DNA of 27,290 nucleotides, from positions 1 to 27,290 of IMG/VR virus record IMGVR_UViG_3300030108_001127; one strand, given 5' to 3'. Below, piece by piece: positions 1 through 6,300 of this stretch. The notes beneath the pieces were generated by a model, which made no database searches, was not told where the DNA came from, and saw only the letters and a program-made list of their open reading frames with translations. The stretch is from a virus. The first letter of the stretch is position 1. Each line of letters begins with the position of its first letter. A program made the position numbers and the translations under genes.

Positions 1-1690
1 CTTTATCAAAGCATAGCATACAATCCCCAACTGATCCAACCCAAGAAAATCTACATTTCCAGACCATCACTTGACTAAGACTAGATGTTGTTGGATTTGG
101 TCTATGAACTGTTAATCCAAGATCAGCTTTTGCAAACCATGATGCACTACCAGATATGTCATAACCTTTTGGTGGTGGGACAGTCCCATCATCTTTTCGC
201 ATCATTTTTGTTGGGTGGGCAACAAACCAAATATGTATTCCATGAGCTTGAGCAAACACTCGTAACGTAGTTAGCATATCTGAAATCCAATCAGTTTCAG
301 AATTTATATTTTCTTTTGAGATATAATTATATGGATCTATAACTACACCTCTAATTCCATGTCGCATAACTGCAACTTTCATTCTCTCGATAATGCTATC
401 CAACGTAGATAGCGACCCATCAGCTTGATACAAAAAAGAAAAATGATCTTGTACAAACTTTTTTCCAGTAGCTAAATCTTCTTTCGTAACTCTTGGAGTT
501 ATGCCATCAAAGAAAGGTTTACCAACATATTTACTAATTAATTTAGCAATATGTATTCTAGGCTCATTCTCAAAGCTACATATTCCAAACTTCCAACCTT
601 TATCTCTGGCAATATTTACCATGATCTGATCTACAAATTCTGACTTACCAGATGATGGGTGTCCAGTCACAACTGTAAGCTGACCCTCGACAATTGTGTA
701 AAGTTCATCTACTTCTTGATAACCAGTAGAAACCCCAGACCCTATACCCTTTTCATAAATGTCATCAACTTCTTCATAAAAATGTGAAGCATCATACAAA
801 CCTGAAACTGGATATGGTATTGGGTTTGCAGTTATTTTATCTAACTCTTCTGCACCATGCTTAACTAAAACCTCGTTGGCATCTTTGCAATCTTCTGGGT
901 ATTCTATCTTGAAACACTTATCTTTTCCTATTCTTCTGGCTAACTCCTCTGCCATAGCTTGACCAGACTTATCACTATCCATTGCAATAACGACTTTCTG
1001 GCATTCATCAAGTTTCTTTTTTGCATTCCAAATAAACTTAAATTTATTATCTTCATGTGCATCTATTTTGCCATCAACAACTTTCATTACTGCACCATGA
1101 GGTATGGAAACAACTGACTTGTAACCTATCTCCATGAATGACAAGCAGTCCATCTCCCCCTCACAAATAATCATAAACTCATTATCATTTACGTTATCTA
1201 TGTTGAAAAAATTTACTGCTGATCCTTGAGATGAAAAACCCTTTTGTGGAAATGATCTAAGTTTAGCAAACTCTGTACTGCCATTGTTTCTGTATGGAAA
1301 AACTATGCAAGGCATCTCTTTTCTTTCTGATGCAATGTAGTGATGTTTAAACTTTATACCTACCTTTTTTGCCGTATCTTCTGAGATGCCACGACTTTTC
1401 AAATAATTAATACTGCCATTCTCTACTGTTAAATCTCTCCACCTATTATCATCAACAGCATGAATCACATTCTCTCTCCTTATTAATCTAAAATTGCTAT
1501 CCTCAAACTTAATAAATCCATTCTCATTACAATGCCAACAATTATAATAAACTACTTTGGCATCTACCTTTAGGGATAATGTTTTCTGGTCTTTTTTCTT
1601 TCTCTGATTTGAGCAAAATGGACAGTTTACCTTGTGTTGCCCACTACCCAACTTGAGGGCATTTGCCCTAATATTTTGTTTTAATTCCAT
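1..1690 (-). CDS. Primase-helicase, T7 gp4/Twinkle-like (3' end cut by window edge)
   Basis: This gene is open to the left edge, and 563 residues are visible. It should synthesise RNA primers and unwind DNA 5'-3' at the phage fork. Order of domains: an N-terminal zinc-binding domain with C23-P-F-C26 and C51-W-H-C54; a TOPRIM primase core with EGEMD at 177-181 and the D-S-D triad at 238-240; a linker; then a RecA-like hexameric helicase with Walker A GHPSSGKS at 343-350 and Walker B VVID ending at D452. The ATG at 1690 is chosen because GGAGAG lies 4 bases upstream and the zinc finger begins soon after. A promoter-like TTGACG-17-TATCTT precedes it. T7 gp4 has 566 residues, so this protein is somewhat longer. 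I read all motifs directly from the reverse strand; the family assignment is firm. Confidence 0.95.
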   Translation of the reverse strand, partial: MELKQNIRANALKLGSGQHKVNCPFCSNQRKKKDQKTLSLKVDAKVVYYNCWHCNENGFIKFEDSNFRLIRRENVIHAVDDNRWRDLTVENGSINYLKSRGISEDTAKKVGIKFKHHYIASERKEMPCIVFPYRNNGSTEFAKLRSFPQKGFSSQGSAVNFFNIDNVNDNEFMIICEGEMDCLSFMEIGYKSVVSIPHGAVMKVVDGKIDAHEDNKFKFIWNAKKKLDECQKVVIAMDSDKSGQAMAEELARRIGKDKCFKIEYPEDCKDANEVLVKHGAEELDKITANPIPYPVSGLYDASHFYEEVDDIYEKGIGSGVSTGYQEVDELYTIVEGQLTVVTGHPSSGKSEFVDQIMVNIARDKGWKFGICSFENEPRIHIAKLISKYVGKPFFDGITPRVTKEDLATGKKFVQDHFSFLYQADGSLSTLDSIIERMKVAVMRHGIRGVVIDPYNYISKENINSETDWISDMLTTLRVFAQAHGIHIWFVAHPTKMMRKDDGTVPPPKGYDISGSASWFAKADLGLTVHRPNPTTSSLSQVMVWKCRFSWVGSVGDCMLCFDK

Positions 1691-1714
1691 TGATCTCTCC
1701 TACGCATGACAGAA

Positions 1715-1743
1715 AAGATAATCAGATAAAAAATCTTCGTCAA
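1715..1743 (-). promoter_or_regulatory. Sigma70-type promoter for the primase-helicase
   Basis: On the minus strand TTGACG (1738-1743) is separated by exactly 17 bases from TATCTT (1715-1720). Transcription would start near 1708, leaving a short leader that contains the GGAGAG ribosome site at 1695-1700. The -35 box matches consensus at five of six positions and the -10 box at four of six. This suggests the helicase is an early gene read by host RNA polymerase. Confidence 0.55.
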
Positions 1744-1823
1744 CAAAAAAATTTAGCTAATTTTATAAGTTCGCAAATCAGATGAGATAGGGAGGAACGC
1801 CTGTATTTTGCAAAACTGTTTTA

Positions 1824-1840
1824 AATGTTAACCTTAACAT
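1824..1840. repeat. Inverted repeat ATGTTAA-CC-TTAACAT, copy of the GTTAA-x-GTTAAC motif
   Basis: ATGTTAA and TTAACAT are perfect 7-base arms around a CC centre at 1825-1840. Read on the minus strand it gives GTTAAGGTTAACA, shared exactly with the site just before the giant gene near 16213-16229. A 10-base palindrome TTTTGCAAAA lies close by at 1806-1815. Both sit upstream of the helicase promoter, so they could be operators or part of an origin. Confidence 0.5.
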
Positions 1841-1841
1841 C

Positions 1842-1907
1842 TACTAGTTATAACTAGTATATATATATATATTATTACTTGTTATAACTAGTATGTTATA
1901 ACTAGTA
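1842..1907. repeat. Three copies of the 13-mer GTTATAACTAGTA around a (TA)n tract
   Basis: GTTATAACTAGTA occurs exactly at 1847-1859, 1881-1893 and 1895-1907. The first copy sits inside a perfect 18-base palindrome TACTAGTTATAACTAGTA at 1842-1859. A pure TA run covers 1858-1871, between copies one and two. The last copy overlaps the stop codon of the unknown gene at 1902-2228. Iteron-like clustering beside an AT tract and next to a helicase gene fits a replication origin or a multi-site operator. Which of these it is cannot be told from sequence alone. Confidence 0.75.
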
Positions 1908-2228
1908 GAGATGACCCCTATCTTGAATTGCTTTTCTTAATCTTTCTCCAAGATATCTAGCAACTATTGGTTTACTGGTTAAAATTTCTTTTATTAGTTT
2001 GTATAAATTCTCTGGGTGCATCTCTGCCATATCACACACGATTATGTAATCATCAGTCATTAACCATTCGCCAACTCTTAATTTTTCTTTTGGACTTCCT
2101 AAATAGCTATCAGAGATCGCTTGGCAAATTACATGTTTCCAAAGGCGACACTCTGACATGAGTTCTAGGTCTTTCTCTGTCCAGTCCCCAGTAAATGTGC
2201 TTTTGCTTGACTTGTCTGTCATTAACAT
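1902..2228 (-). CDS. Unknown small phage protein (108 aa)
   Basis: I do not recognise a named family. The protein is soluble-looking, with a Trp-containing segment ECRLWKHVICQAI, a stretch GEWLMTDDYIIVCDMAE and a helical C-terminus ending near LGERLRKAIQ. From memory, similar CRLWK...EWL..DD...VCD proteins occur in phage replication regions, which fits its place between RusA and the helicase. The ATG at 2228 has AAGGGAA upstream at good spacing, so this start is preferred. It makes the gene overlap the RusA gene by 119 bases in another frame. A shorter version from the ATG at 2159 would still overlap by 50 bases. Function is unassigned. Confidence 0.75.
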   Translation of the reverse strand: MLMTDKSSKSTFTGDWTEKDLELMSECRLWKHVICQAISDSYLGSPKEKLRVGEWLMTDDYIIVCDMAEMHPENLYKLIKEILTSKPIVARYLGERLRKAIQDRGHLY

Positions 2229-2502
2229 AAATTTTCCCTTGCATACAATCCAGTATCACACTTTCATCTAAATCTGGTCTTCTTGATGCGTAGTATATAA
2301 TTAACTCCACTTTAACATCAGTTTCAATAAGATTTTCTAAAACTGGACATTGATCTGCAAATAACTTTTCATAATCTCTAGCTTTTTGGGATTTTATTAA
2401 TGCCATTCTTTTACCAAAATTTACTATTTTTCTAGAGTTTCCCTTACTTGCTGGTTCTCCATCTATGATAAAATGAATTTTGTTATTATTTGTTATTGAC
2501 AT
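2110..2502 (-). CDS. RusA-like Holliday junction resolvase
   Basis: At 130 residues this has the usual RusA size (about 120). The N-terminus IHFIIDGEPASKGNSRK matches the RusA opening strand and P-x-x-K-x-R type loop. The diagnostic segment follows at roughly 83-107: RPDLDESVILDCMQG, then IYVNDRQV. This carries the acidic residues that bind magnesium in the family (D-x-D and the D of NDRQ). RusA dimers cut four-way DNA junctions, so the likely job is to resolve replication and recombination branches before packaging. No Shine-Dalgarno is visible before ATG 2502. The upstream strand reads TATAATGTAATATAATAT, so the mRNA may be nearly leaderless. The 3' end overlaps the next gene by 119 bases. 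Confidence 0.85.
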   Translation of the reverse strand: MSITNNNKIHFIIDGEPASKGNSRKIVNFGKRMALIKSQKARDYEKLFADQCPVLENLIETDVKVELIIYYASRRPDLDESVILDCMQGKIYVNDRQVKQKHIYWGLDRERPRTHVRVSPLETCNLPSDL

Positions 2503-2522
2503 ATATTATATTACATTATAGT
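2496..2522 (+). promoter_or_regulatory. Candidate promoter of the plus-strand recombination operon
   Basis: TTGACA (2496-2501) is a perfect -35 box and TATAGT (2517-2522) a five-of-six -10 box. The 15-base spacer is a little short. The -35 box overlaps the start codon of the divergent resolvase gene. A start near 2529 would leave a short leader carrying TAGGAG (2535-2540). TATAAT also reads on the minus strand at 2515-2520 and at 2505-2510, so the 45-base gap may fire both ways. Confidence 0.45.
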
Positions 2523-2547
2523 TTTTAATAAGCGTAGGAGAAGACAC

Positions 2548-3459
2548 ATGAAAATTACTAATAAATTTGGTATGCCCAAACCATTCGTGGATTTTGCCAG
2601 AAACGATAAGTATAGTAAAGGCAAAGCTGACATATCTGTAACTACATTAATTGATAGTCCCAGAATAAGAATATTAAAAGAACAGTATAACGACAAGATA
2701 GAAGTTGATGCAGTAGACATGATTTGGTCTTTGTTTGGTACTGCAGTTCATTCTGTTTTGGAGAACACAGAAGATTCAGAAAACGACATCACAGAAGAAA
2801 GATTATATTCAGAAATTGATGGTTGGTTACTGTCTGGTGCTATCGACAGGCAAGAAAGAATAGGCAATGATATTTGCATTGTTGACTACAAGGTTACGTC
2901 AGTCTGGTCTGTTATTTATGGAAAAATAGAATGGGAAAGGCAACTTAATTGTTATGCCTATCTAGTTGATGACAAACATGCCTTTGATGAAAGCAACGTA
3001 ACTAACTTAAAAATATGTGCGATACTGAGAGATTGGAATAGAAGAGATAGCGAAAGAAAAGAAGAATATCCAAAAGCACCAATAGTATTTGTTGATGTTC
3101 CACTGTGGAGTTACGAGGATAGGCTAAATTACATAAAAGACAGAATGAAATTACATCAAGATGCCCAAATTCTTTCTGATGTTTATGGTAAAATAGATAA
3201 GTGTTCTGATGAAGATATGTGGAAGAAAAATGACACTTGGGCAGTAAAGAAAAAAGGTCAAAAGAGAGCTATCAGAGTTTTAGATAGCGAGGAAGAAGCC
3301 ATAAAATACATGGAGTGGCATAAAGAAACTGACAGAGCCTACACCAACAAAACAAGTTTAGAAATAGAGTTTCGAGTTGGAGAACATACTCGTTGTGGCA
3401 ACTATTGTTCAGTTGCTGATTTTTGTAACCAATATCAAGAAAGGATTAATAATGGTTAA
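2548..3459 (+). CDS. PD-(D/E)XK nuclease, RecB/Cas4-type exonuclease
   Basis: This protein has 303 residues. The RecB-nuclease motifs appear in order: G64-x3-H68; D100 in LSGAIDRQE; the catalytic D113-Y-K115 in IVDYKVTS; and Q132-x3-Y136 in RQLNCYAYL. It is expected to be a metal-dependent exonuclease or nickase acting on phage or host DNA. Three cysteines near the end (C283, C287, C293, in RCGNYCSVADFC) resemble the C-terminal cluster of Cas4/AddB iron-sulfur nucleases. The usual N-terminal partner cysteine is not obvious, so a 4Fe-4S cluster is only possible. AGGAG precedes the ATG. It opens an operon that also has an annealase-like gene and an SSB-like gene, which fits a recombination exonuclease. 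Confidence 0.85.
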   Translation: MKITNKFGMPKPFVDFARNDKYSKGKADISVTTLIDSPRIRILKEQYNDKIEVDAVDMIWSLFGTAVHSVLENTEDSENDITEERLYSEIDGWLLSGAIDRQERIGNDICIVDYKVTSVWSVIYGKIEWERQLNCYAYLVDDKHAFDESNVTNLKICAILRDWNRRDSERKEEYPKAPIVFVDVPLWSYEDRLNYIKDRMKLHQDAQILSDVYGKIDKCSDEDMWKKNDTWAVKKKGQKRAIRVLDSEEEAIKYMEWHKETDRAYTNKTSLEIEFRVGEHTRCGNYCSVADFCNQYQERINNG

Positions 3460-3685
3460 TAAAAAAACGGACAAAGCTAGTCCAAAAAAAGTTACAAGAA
3501 AAGTTAAGAAAAGTGGTTTGGTAAAACTAAAGCCAAAGATAACTGCAACAAGACCAAAAGACAGATCTCTTATTGCAGAGCATATAGCTGAAGCTACTGG
3601 TAAGGGTAAAGTCGAAAAACCATTTTTCTTAATCAGATTATTTATAAAGATAAGAGATAAGATTAGGGAGTGGAAGAAGTTGTAA
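3452..3685 (+). CDS. Small basic protein of unknown function (77 aa)
   Basis: The protein is very rich in lysine in its first 35 residues (KKTDKASPKKVTRKVKKSG). It ends in an amphipathic, aromatic-basic helix, FFLIRLFIKIRDKIREWKKL. The start at 3452 is preferred over an in-frame ATG at 3377: AAGGA lies 8 bases upstream and the overlap with the nuclease is then only 8 bases. The stop shares bases with the next start (TAATG), so translation is coupled. The basic N-terminus suggests nucleic acid binding, but no family is recognised. Confidence 0.65.
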   Translation: MVNKKTDKASPKKVTRKVKKSGLVKLKPKITATRPKDRSLIAEHIAEATGKGKVEKPFFLIRLFIKIRDKIREWKKL

Positions 3686-4341
3686 TGGCAGAAATAAACG
3701 AAAAGCTAAGTAAACTTCTCAAAGAAGTGGGAGAGGTTGTTGACTTAAAAGACAGAACTAGTGCAGTTTGGTCGTTGCCACAAAATCAAAATGTTTTGAT
3801 TGTTAAACACAAAGCATTAGAAAAAATATCTGCCCATCTTGGCATGTGGTTTGATCCACCAAAGATTATTGAAAGCGATACTGAAAAGAAAATAGTGTCT
3901 TTGGTTGTTCAAGGTTATATAGATGATGGCAAGGGAAAGAATACTGCATGGTCTATTGGAGAGGTAAGTCCAGACAATTATAAGACTTATGCAAAGCAAA
4001 GCACTTACCCATTTGCTATGGCAGAAAAAAGAGCCATAGATCGTGTCATATTAAAATTACTTGGTGTTCATGGGGATTTTTATTCTCAAGCTGAAATAGA
4101 TGAAGCAGATAACCCTAATAAAGATACAAGTGATAAACCAGATCCTAAGATGGTTTCCATGATTAAAGAAATGTTTATGACATTTCTAAAGGTACAAAAA
4201 ACCAGAGAGGAGTTGGTGGCATATTGGAAAGGTAATCCAAAGCCACTAGGACAACTAAAGGCAATGTCTGAAGTTGCCCATCAAGAAGTAGAAGATGCTT
4301 TCAGAGAGAGAGCAAAAGAAATTAAACAAGGAGAAAGTTAA
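3685..4341 (+). CDS. Putative single-strand annealing protein (Rad52/Erf-like)
   Basis: The protein has 218 residues from ATG 3685, which overlaps the previous stop as TAATG. An in-frame GTG at 3670 is less likely. Visible pattern: a strand-rich region with WFDPPKIIES and VVQGYIDDGKGKNTAWSIGE, then a helix YPFAMAEKRAIDRVILKLLG at 108-127, then an acidic, helical tail. The order of strands, an I-G-E strand end, and a helix of the form A-x-K-R-A-x-D-R ending at Leu-Gly resembles Rad52/Erf/Sak annealases. This is pattern resemblance, not a firm match. Being flanked by a RecB-type nuclease and an SSB-like gene supports a role in homologous annealing of ssDNA. It could instead be an unrelated phage DNA-binding protein. 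Confidence 0.5.
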   Translation: MAEINEKLSKLLKEVGEVVDLKDRTSAVWSLPQNQNVLIVKHKALEKISAHLGMWFDPPKIIESDTEKKIVSLVVQGYIDDGKGKNTAWSIGEVSPDNYKTYAKQSTYPFAMAEKRAIDRVILKLLGVHGDFYSQAEIDEADNPNKDTSDKPDPKMVSMIKEMFMTFLKVQKTREELVAYWKGNPKPLGQLKAMSEVAHQEVEDAFRERAKEIKQGES

Positions 4342-4661
4342 TGGAAGAAAACAATTATGGTGCAACTGGAGCTTTGTTTGTTGCAAAGCAAAAGAGAAGC
4401 GACAGAAGTCCAGATTATAACGGAATATTAGAACTGGATATGGAAGTTGTAGATGATCTCATAGCTCAAAAGCAAGAGGGAATACAACAACCTAAAGTTA
4501 ACCTTGTTGGTTGGAAAAAAGTAGCCAAGACTGGCAATGCTTATTTGAGAATAATAGCCAACATGGAAAAAGAGAGAAAAGATAATCAGAAAGAAAAGGT
4601 AGAGGAAAAGACTACTGAAGACAAATCTGATGATGAAATAGACGATCCAATACCATTCTAA
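4341..4661 (+). CDS. SSB-like protein, DUF736-type fold with acidic DDPIPF tail
   Basis: The protein has 106 residues and its start overlaps the previous stop (TAATG). The core reads GATGALFVAKQKRSDRSPDY, then an ELD strand, and later NLVGWKKVAKTGNAYLRIIA. This is the layout of DUF736-like small beta-barrel proteins (GALF...PDY.G...W.K..K.G..YL). A charged linker (about 78-95) leads to EIDDPIPF at the very end. That is the classic SSB C-terminal tip, which recruits replication and repair proteins. The combination strongly suggests a phage ssDNA-binding protein, even though the barrel is shorter than that of bacterial SSB. The tail is seen directly; the fold is inferred. Confidence 0.7.
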   Translation: MEENNYGATGALFVAKQKRSDRSPDYNGILELDMEVVDDLIAQKQEGIQQPKVNLVGWKKVAKTGNAYLRIIANMEKERKDNQKEKVEEKTTEDKSDDEIDDPIPF

Positions 4662-4672
4662 GGGAGATAAAA

Positions 4673-4900
4673 ATGGAAGAAGAAAAAAAAGTTGAGGGTG
4701 TTAGTTTTGAAGCAGTCAAAACATCTATGATGCAAGATAAGAATGGAACTAACATAAGATTAACAATACACCCAAATGATGTACCTCAAGATCTGCACAA
4801 AGATTGGGTTGGATCAAGGTACATGGTTGTTATGGTTAAACTAAACGAAGATGGCACACCAGACGATAGGAGTGAGAATGACAACGAAGTCAACAAATAA
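4673..4900 (+). CDS. Unknown small acidic phage protein (75 aa)
   Basis: AAGGGAG precedes the ATG at good distance. The core runs MQDKNGTNIRLTIHPNDVPQ, then WVGSRYMVVMVKL. This looks like a compact beta-rich domain with a negatively charged disordered tail (DRSENDNE). It follows the SSB-like gene after 11 bases and overlaps the HTH gene by 23 bases, so it belongs to the same operon. No family or function is recognised. Confidence 0.7.
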   Translation: MEEEKKVEGVSFEAVKTSMMQDKNGTNIRLTIHPNDVPQDLHKDWVGSRYMVVMVKLNEDGTPDDRSENDNEVNK

Positions 4901-5102
4901 TGCAGATATATCTTCTGATTTTTTGACTGTAGATGGTGTTGCTAGATATCTTTCAATAAGTAAACAAATGGTTTTGAAGTTGGCTAAAAACCCAGAGGAG
5001 AATTTTCCAAAAGGTTATGGCATAATTAAATCAAAAAACAGAACTAAAAACCTTTACAAAAAGGAAGATATAATCGCTTGGGTGGAAAGCAAAAAAGGTT
5101 AA
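4878..5102 (+). CDS. Excisionase-type HTH DNA-binding protein (HTH_17-like)
   Basis: The protein has 74 residues from ATG 4878, chosen because TAGGAG lies just upstream; an in-frame ATG at 4851 would extend the overlap. The sequence DFLTVDGVARYLSISKQMVL is a MerR/AlpA-type winged helix opening. A wing follows with GIIKSKNRTKNLYKKEDI, then the closing helix IAWVESKK. Proteins of this family bind short DNA sites as regulators or excisionases. No integrase is present in this window, so a transcriptional or replication-control role is more likely here. Its targets could be the repeated GTTAAC or GTTATAACTAGTA sites, which is inference only. Its stop codon lies inside one GTTAACGTTAAC copy. Confidence 0.75.
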   Translation: MTTKSTNNADISSDFLTVDGVARYLSISKQMVLKLAKNPEENFPKGYGIIKSKNRTKNLYKKEDIIAWVESKKG

Positions 5103-5110
5103 CGTTAACT
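5096..5110 (+). repeat. GGTTAACGTTAACT motif with perfect 12-base palindrome
   Basis: GTTAACGTTAAC at 5098-5109 is a perfect palindrome. Its surroundings, AAAGGTTAACGTTAACTTAT, match the site at 6399-6418 (minus strand) at 19 of 20 bases. It spans the end of the HTH gene and the leader of the next nuclease gene, whose start lacks a good Shine-Dalgarno. A regulatory role is therefore possible. Confidence 0.6.
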
Positions 5111-5111
5111 T

Positions 5112-5534
5112 ATGCGACCCATGTACGAAAATGACAATGACCTAAGATCAGAAAAAAATCTTATAAGCTACGTTTCAGATTGTTGGAACGTAGCTTCTTA
5201 TAAATTACCAATGTCCTACAAAATAGATTATGTGATGTATCGTGACGATAGCCCAGTGGGCTTCGCAGAAGTTAAGGTCAGAACGCACACTTTTGGGACA
5301 TTTCCAACATATATAATATCTCTAGCAAAGGTCATGGAAGCCAGAAGACTTGCCAGAGAAACAAATACTAAATCAATACTAATAGTATCGTGGACAGACA
5401 GAACTGGTTTTCTTGATTTTTTTAGTCATCACCAAATTAGACATGGTGGTCGATCAGATAGAAATGATTGGCAAGATCAAGAACCTATGTGCCACTTTAA
5501 TTTAAAGGATTTTAAGGGGATAGGAACAAAATGA
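5112..5534 (+). CDS. PD-(D/E)XK endonuclease-like protein
   Basis: The protein has 140 residues. The N-terminal helix has E14 and is followed by YKLPMSYKIDYVMYRD with D39. Then comes FAEVKVRTHTFG with E53-x-K55, and after that a helix rich in Arg/Glu (KVMEARRLARETN). This is the D...E-x-K nuclease core of the restriction-endonuclease-like superfamily, in the size range of phage resolvase-like or nicking enzymes. The substrate is unknown. Either ATG 5112 or ATG 5121 could be the start; neither has a strong ribosome site. The stop overlaps the HNH gene start as ATGA, so the two are probably co-translated. Confidence 0.7.
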   Translation: MRPMYENDNDLRSEKNLISYVSDCWNVASYKLPMSYKIDYVMYRDDSPVGFAEVKVRTHTFGTFPTYIISLAKVMEARRLARETNTKSILIVSWTDRTGFLDFFSHHQIRHGGRSDRNDWQDQEPMCHFNLKDFKGIGTK

Positions 5535-6064
5535 AGATAGTAATGAAATGTGATATGGGTGGCTACATAGCAGAGCTAGAAAAATACAACCACAAGCAAG
5601 TAAATAAACAAATGAAATATAATACAATAGCAAAATTTTTAAGAGATTATGCACAAAAACTTATAGAAAAAGCAGAGGAGCTTGAAAACAAAACTGGCTT
5701 TAATAAGTATTTGCAAAGTTTTAAAGATAGGAACTACATCTCTATGGGGTTTATTGACCCTGATATTAAAAAAGAAGCAGATGATTTATTAAAAAATAAA
5801 GCTACAAATAGATTAAATGCCAGAAGAAAAGCAGAAAAAAGACTGCAAATTCGTGCATACAAGAAAGAGGTTGGTTGCTCTTCTTGTGGGTACAAAGACA
5901 ACCCAGATATTTTGCACTTTCACCACAAAGACCCAACCACTAAAATTAATAACATATCAAGAATGCTAGGTAAAAATCATTCTATGGAAAAGATAAAACA
6001 AGAAATAGATAAATGTGATTTGCTTTGCATTACTTGTCATCATAAGGAGCATAAAATAAAATGA
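5531..6064 (+). CDS. HNH endonuclease with N-terminal coiled-coil-like extension
   Basis: The protein has 177 residues. The C-terminal HNH/zinc-ribbon module is clear: C116-S-S-C119, HFHHKD at 129-134, then CDLLCITCHHKEH with C166, C169 and H170/H174. It would cut DNA using a beta-beta-alpha-metal site. Residues 1-110 are lysine and glutamate rich and helical, with unknown role. It is placed directly after another nuclease gene (ATGA overlap) and before DUF3310 (ATGA overlap). It is therefore an integral operon member, although a free-standing homing endonuclease origin remains possible. Confidence 0.85.
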   Translation: MKIVMKCDMGGYIAELEKYNHKQVNKQMKYNTIAKFLRDYAQKLIEKAEELENKTGFNKYLQSFKDRNYISMGFIDPDIKKEADDLLKNKATNRLNARRKAEKRLQIRAYKKEVGCSSCGYKDNPDILHFHHKDPTTKINNISRMLGKNHSMEKIKQEIDKCDLLCITCHHKEHKIK

Positions 6065-6288
6065 GTGATAAAGTAAATAGACCAGAACACTATCGTAAAG
6101 GCAGAGTGGAGTGCATAGACGCAATCAAATCGGCACTTGGAGATGGTTACAGGCATTACCTACAAGGCAGTATCTTTAAATATTTATGGAGATACGAGCA
6201 TAAAAACAGCAATAATCCATTGGAAGACTTAGAAAAAGCACAATGGTATCTAAAAGAACTTATCAAGAATATAAAAAAGAAACAATGA
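6061..6288 (+). CDS. DUF3310 family protein (SaV-like)
   Basis: The protein has 75 residues. The family signature is nearly complete: NRPEHYRKGRVECIDAI, then YLQGSIFKYLWRYEHK, then EDLEKAQWYLKELI. DUF3310 proteins are common in phage replication modules and are sometimes annotated as nucleotide-kinase-like, but their activity is not settled. This is the last gene of the plus-strand operon. It overlaps the HNH stop by four bases. Confidence 0.9.
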   Translation: MSDKVNRPEHYRKGRVECIDAIKSALGDGYRHYLQGSIFKYLWRYEHKNSNNPLEDLEKAQWYLKELIKNIKKKQ

Positions 6289-6300
6289 TAGTAGTTGTTT

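Noticed and set aside
1-270. 61-residue plus-strand open frame at 85-270
   Set aside because: It is antisense to the helicase domain of the primase-helicase, which reads through this region without stops and with clear motifs.
1858-1872. TA run as a simple microsatellite
   Set aside because: It was not listed alone because it is part of a larger cluster with three exact 13-mers; by itself it is ordinary for AT-rich DNA.
3394-3426. 4Fe-4S cluster in the RecB-type nuclease
   Set aside because: Only the three C-terminal cysteines are clear; the fourth cysteine expected in the N-terminal half is not obvious, so it is not asserted.
3377-3451. Longer N-terminus for the small basic protein
   Set aside because: It would overlap the nuclease by 83 bases without a ribosome site, while ATG 3452 has AAGGA and a short overlap.
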